From: Aureimonas populi
GTDB taxonomy: Bacteria > Pseudomonadota > Alphaproteobacteria > Rhizobiales > Rhizobiaceae
Assembly: GCF_017815515.1 (NCBI RefSeq)
Contig: NZ_CP072611.1
Location: 682,001-746,000 of the forward strand
DNA length: 64,000 nucleotides
Direction: 5' to 3'
The notes beneath the pieces were generated by a model that saw only the letters and a list, made by a program, of their open reading frames with translations, had not been told where the DNA came from and ran no database searches. A program made the position numbers and the translations under genes. Of the stretch, positions 61,892 to 64,000 are shown piece after piece (position 1 is the first letter of the stretch; every line of letters starts with the position of its first letter).

Positions 61892-63292
61892 TCAGCCGGC
61901 GAGGGGGTCGATCGGCATAGGAGGCGTTCCGCGCGCCTCGATCGCCTCCCCGGCGGCCAGGCACAGATCCTCACGCATCCGCCCGGCGAGGATCTGCACG
62001 CCCACCGGGCTCCTGCCCGCCATGCCGGTGGAAACGGTGAGCGCCGGGATGCCGATCACCGGCGGGCCCGCCATGAAATGCTGGCGCTCATAGACATGGC
62101 GGAAGCCCTTCTTCTCGGGCAGGTCGATCTCGTCCTCGAAGGGCAGTTCGGAGGAGACCGGCATGAGCACGACCGGATAACGTTCGAGGAAGAGAAGCCA
62201 TTCGCGCACCATGTTCGCGCGGCGCGTGAGCGCGGCGGAAAAGGCGGCCACATCGACCGGCCCGACGAGTTCCACCGCCCCGCGCATGGCCGATACGGCG
62301 CCCGGGTCGCCCTCGGCCTCGGCCTCGGCGATCTTCTGCTCCGGCGCATCGGCGACCCACAGCGTGTGCATGATGAGGCTCGCCTCGCGGATCGGGGGCA
62401 GCGCGTCCAGCTCCACCACGGTCCAGCCCGCGTCGCGCAGCCGCCCGGCCGCGTCGATGAGCGCGGCCTCCACCTCGGGCGCGATGTCGATTCCGTCCGG
62501 GCGCAGGCACAGGGCCGCGAGCTGCGGGTTGCGGCCGGCGGGGGGCGCCTCGAAGCACCAGGGATCGCGCATGTCGCGGCGCGACATGGCGTGCAGCCCG
62601 AGCCGCAGGTCCTGGATCGTGCGCGCCAGCGGCCCCTGCACCGACATGAGCTGGAAGCCGATCGTGCGGTCCGGCCCGCTGGCATTGTAGGTCGGCACCC
62701 GCCCCAGGCCGGGGCGCAGGCCATGGATGCCGCAGGCATAGGCCGGATAGCGCACGGAGCCGCCGATATCGTTGCCGTGGCCGATGCAGCCGATGCCCGC
62801 GACGGTGGCCGCCGCCGCGCCGCCCGAGGAGCCGCCGGGCGTCAGCGCCGGGTCGCGCGGGTTACGGGTCGGGCCGAAAAGCTGGTTGTTGGTGAACCAT
62901 CGGCAACTGAAGGCCGGCGTATTGGTGCGTCCCAGCGGCACGGCTCCCGCCGCGAGGAAGCCGTCCACCACCGGGTTGTTCTCTTTCGCGATCAGCCCGG
63001 CCTTCGAGCGCAGGCCGTTGCTCGTGGCAAAGCCCGCCTGGTCGATATTGATCTTGATCGTCACCGGCACGCCGGCGAGCGGCCCCGTCTCGTCGCCGCG
63101 CGCGATGGCTTCGTCGACCCGGGCGGCCCGTTCCAGAACGTGCTCGGGCCGGTGATCCACGACGGCGTTGATCGCCGGATTGACGGCATCCAGCCGCGCC
63201 AGCGCGTCGCGCGCCACCTCGCTCGCCGAAACCTCGCCCAGCCTTACGAGGTTGGCGATCTGCGAGCCGGAAAGGCGCCAAAGTTCCGTCAT
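61892..63292 (-). CDS. Amidase signature family hydrolase
   Basis: A 466-residue Ser-cisSer-Lys amidase. The catalytic lysine is in VPVTIKINID near residue 80, the cis-serine in TPGGSSGGAAA near 155 and the nucleophile Ser in GNDIGGSVRYPA near 178. GGAGGGG lies four to five bases before the ATG at 63292. It may hydrolyse an aryl or alkyl amide such as a glutamyl amide; GatA-type activity is unlikely because no GatB or GatC is nearby. It is downstream of the peptide-type binding-protein gene. Confidence 0.92.
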   Translation of the reverse strand: MTELWRLSGSQIANLVRLGEVSASEVARDALARLDAVNPAINAVVDHRPEHVLERAARVDEAIARGDETGPLAGVPVTIKINIDQAGFATSNGLRSKAGLIAKENNPVVDGFLAAGAVPLGRTNTPAFSCRWFTNNQLFGPTRNPRDPALTPGGSSGGAAAATVAGIGCIGHGNDIGGSVRYPAYACGIHGLRPGLGRVPTYNASGPDRTIGFQLMSVQGPLARTIQDLRLGLHAMSRRDMRDPWCFEAPPAGRNPQLAALCLRPDGIDIAPEVEAALIDAAGRLRDAGWTVVELDALPPIREASLIMHTLWVADAPEQKIAEAEAEGDPGAVSAMRGAVELVGPVDVAAFSAALTRRANMVREWLLFLERYPVVLMPVSSELPFEDEIDLPEKKGFRHVYERQHFMAGPPVIGIPALTVSTGMAGRSPVGVQILAGRMREDLCLAAGEAIEARGTPPMPIDPLAG

Positions 63293-63357
63293 CTGTCCCC
63301 TCCAATACTGCCGCGACGGCGGCGCGCAGGCCTTGCGCCCCGTCATCGCCTCAAGCG

Positions 63358-63394
63358 GCCCGCCCGGCGGGCATCGTCCCATGCCGCCAGGCGG
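63358..63394. repeat. Two adjacent GC palindromes between binding-protein and amidase genes
   Basis: GCCCGCC-C-GGCGGGC (63358-63372) and CCGCC-A-GGCGG (63384-63394) lie in the 166-base gap 63293-63458. They could form stem-loops in the minus-strand transcript and, like the hairpin at 57878-57900, might stabilise the message of the preceding binding-protein gene. No promoter is recognisable in the gap. Confidence 0.4.
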
Positions 63395-63458
63395 GATGCT
63401 GCGATCGCTCGCCGGCACGCGCGCGCATGCACGCACGGCGAGGCAGCCCGGCCCTGGC

Positions 63459-64000
63459 CTACGGCGCGGCCTTGGTCATGTTCCAGAAGACGGGCGCCTC
63501 GGCATCCATCTGCCCGCCCAGGGCCGCGCTGCGGACCGTGACGTTGTAGAACTCGCCCATGGGGATCATCGTCACATTGTCGATGATCAGCTCGTGCACC
63601 CGCCGGCCGAGCGCCACGGCCTCCTGCGCGTCGGCGGTGGCGGCGAGCTGGGCGCGCGCCTCCTCGATCTCCGGCACGTCGGGCCAGCCGAACCAGGCGG
63701 TGTCCCCGCCGGCGCGCGCACCGATGAAGCCGAGCGGGTCGGCCACGTCCGGCAGCACGTTGGTGGTGGAGAAGATGTTCCAGCCGCCCTCGGCGGGCGC
63801 GGCGCGCGAGGTGCGGCGCCCCACGACGCTCGCCCAGTCCATCGAGACCATATCGACGTTGAAGCCGGCATTGCGCAGTTGCTGGGAGAAGACCGGCCCC
63901 ATGGGCGCGAGGTTGACGAGGTCGGTGGCGTGCATGAGGAGGATGGGCGTGCCGTCGTAGCCGGCCTCCTCCAGAAGCGCTTTCGCCCGCTCCGGCTGCG
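63459..64000 (-). CDS. ABC peptide-type substrate-binding protein (SBP_bac_5), 5' end outside window
   Basis: Only the C-terminal 180 or so codons are in the window. The edge begins with PERAKALLEEAGYDGTPILL, the standard block of DppA-like proteins, followed by QLRNAGFNVDMVSMDW and the final lobe. The first methionine visible, at 63935, is internal and not the start. It is a second peptide-type receptor, distinct from the one at 13060-14676, and its transporter genes are probably beyond the right edge. It is upstream of the amidase, M20 and GGT genes. Confidence 0.9.
   Translation of the reverse strand, partial: QPERAKALLEEAGYDGTPILLMHATDLVNLAPMGPVFSQQLRNAGFNVDMVSMDWASVVGRRTSRAAPAEGGWNIFSTTNVLPDVADPLGFIGARAGGDTAWFGWPDVPEIEEARAQLAATADAQEAVALGRRVHELIIDNVTMIPMGEFYNVTVRSAALGGQMDAEAPVFWNMTKAAP

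Overview
The window looks like chromosomal DNA of a G+C-rich alphaproteobacterium, most likely a Rhizobiales (Hyphomicrobiales) relative. The grounds are the strong G/C third-position bias, gene strings joined by ATGA overlaps, many FCD-type GntR regulators, and a density of solute-binding-protein transporters typical of soil, plant-associated or marine members of that group. This is inference from style; there is no rRNA or other taxonomic marker. I found no tRNA, rRNA, transposase, integrase, phage gene or CRISPR array.

The window is almost entirely nutrient capture. Eight uptake systems of six families stand next to the hydrolases and oxidoreductases that would process their cargo. (1) Positions 1-7567, minus strand: an M24 prolidase-like peptidase, two tandem amidohydrolases and a polyamine-type ABC importer. 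(2) 8078-10244: a stand-alone BLUF blue-light sensor, then a GntR regulator and an MDR oxidoreductase on the minus strand. (3) 10504-23490, plus strand: a ten-gene operon with an M28 peptidase, hydantoin racemase, Dpp-type peptide ABC importer, HyuB/HyuA hydantoinase-oxoprolinase and an M20 peptidase. (4) 23664-30016: a GntR regulator, a TRAP transporter split over a divergent promoter (DctP minus, fused DctQM plus), a beta-hydroxyacid dehydrogenase and an MmgE/PrpD protein.

(5) 30081-36088: two SDRs and a lactonase-like metallo-beta-lactamase (minus) diverge from a carboxymuconolactone-decarboxylase-like protein, a second beta-hydroxyacid dehydrogenase and an orphan Bug/TctC binding protein (plus); a third GntR closes the block. 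(6) 36454-46012: a NitT/THI5-type ABC importer converges on a six-gene minus-strand operon (atypical SDR, aminotransferase, alpha/beta hydrolase, M20 carbamoylase-like enzyme, bicupin, nucleoside hydrolase). (7) 46287-53429, plus: a CUT1 sugar-type ABC importer, a class II aldolase-like protein, a flavin monooxygenase and a frameshifted alpha/beta hydrolase. (8) 53338-64000, minus: an Fbp-type ABC importer operon ending in an inositol-monophosphatase-like protein and an RpiR regulator, preceded by gamma-glutamyltranspeptidase, an M20 peptidase, an amidase and the end of a second peptide-binding protein.

The common logic is import of amide, peptide or ureido compounds followed by amide-bond hydrolysis, with a local regulator per module. 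The most notable items are: matched ATAC-N-GTAT palindromes either side of the first GntR gene; a BLUF protein whose chromophore residues have AppA spacing; twin amidohydrolases sharing a CPCC motif; an M28 peptidase with His in place of the usual catalytic Glu; an SDR without YxxxK; an 11-bp inverted repeat in a divergent promoter; and a one-base frameshift in a hydrolase.
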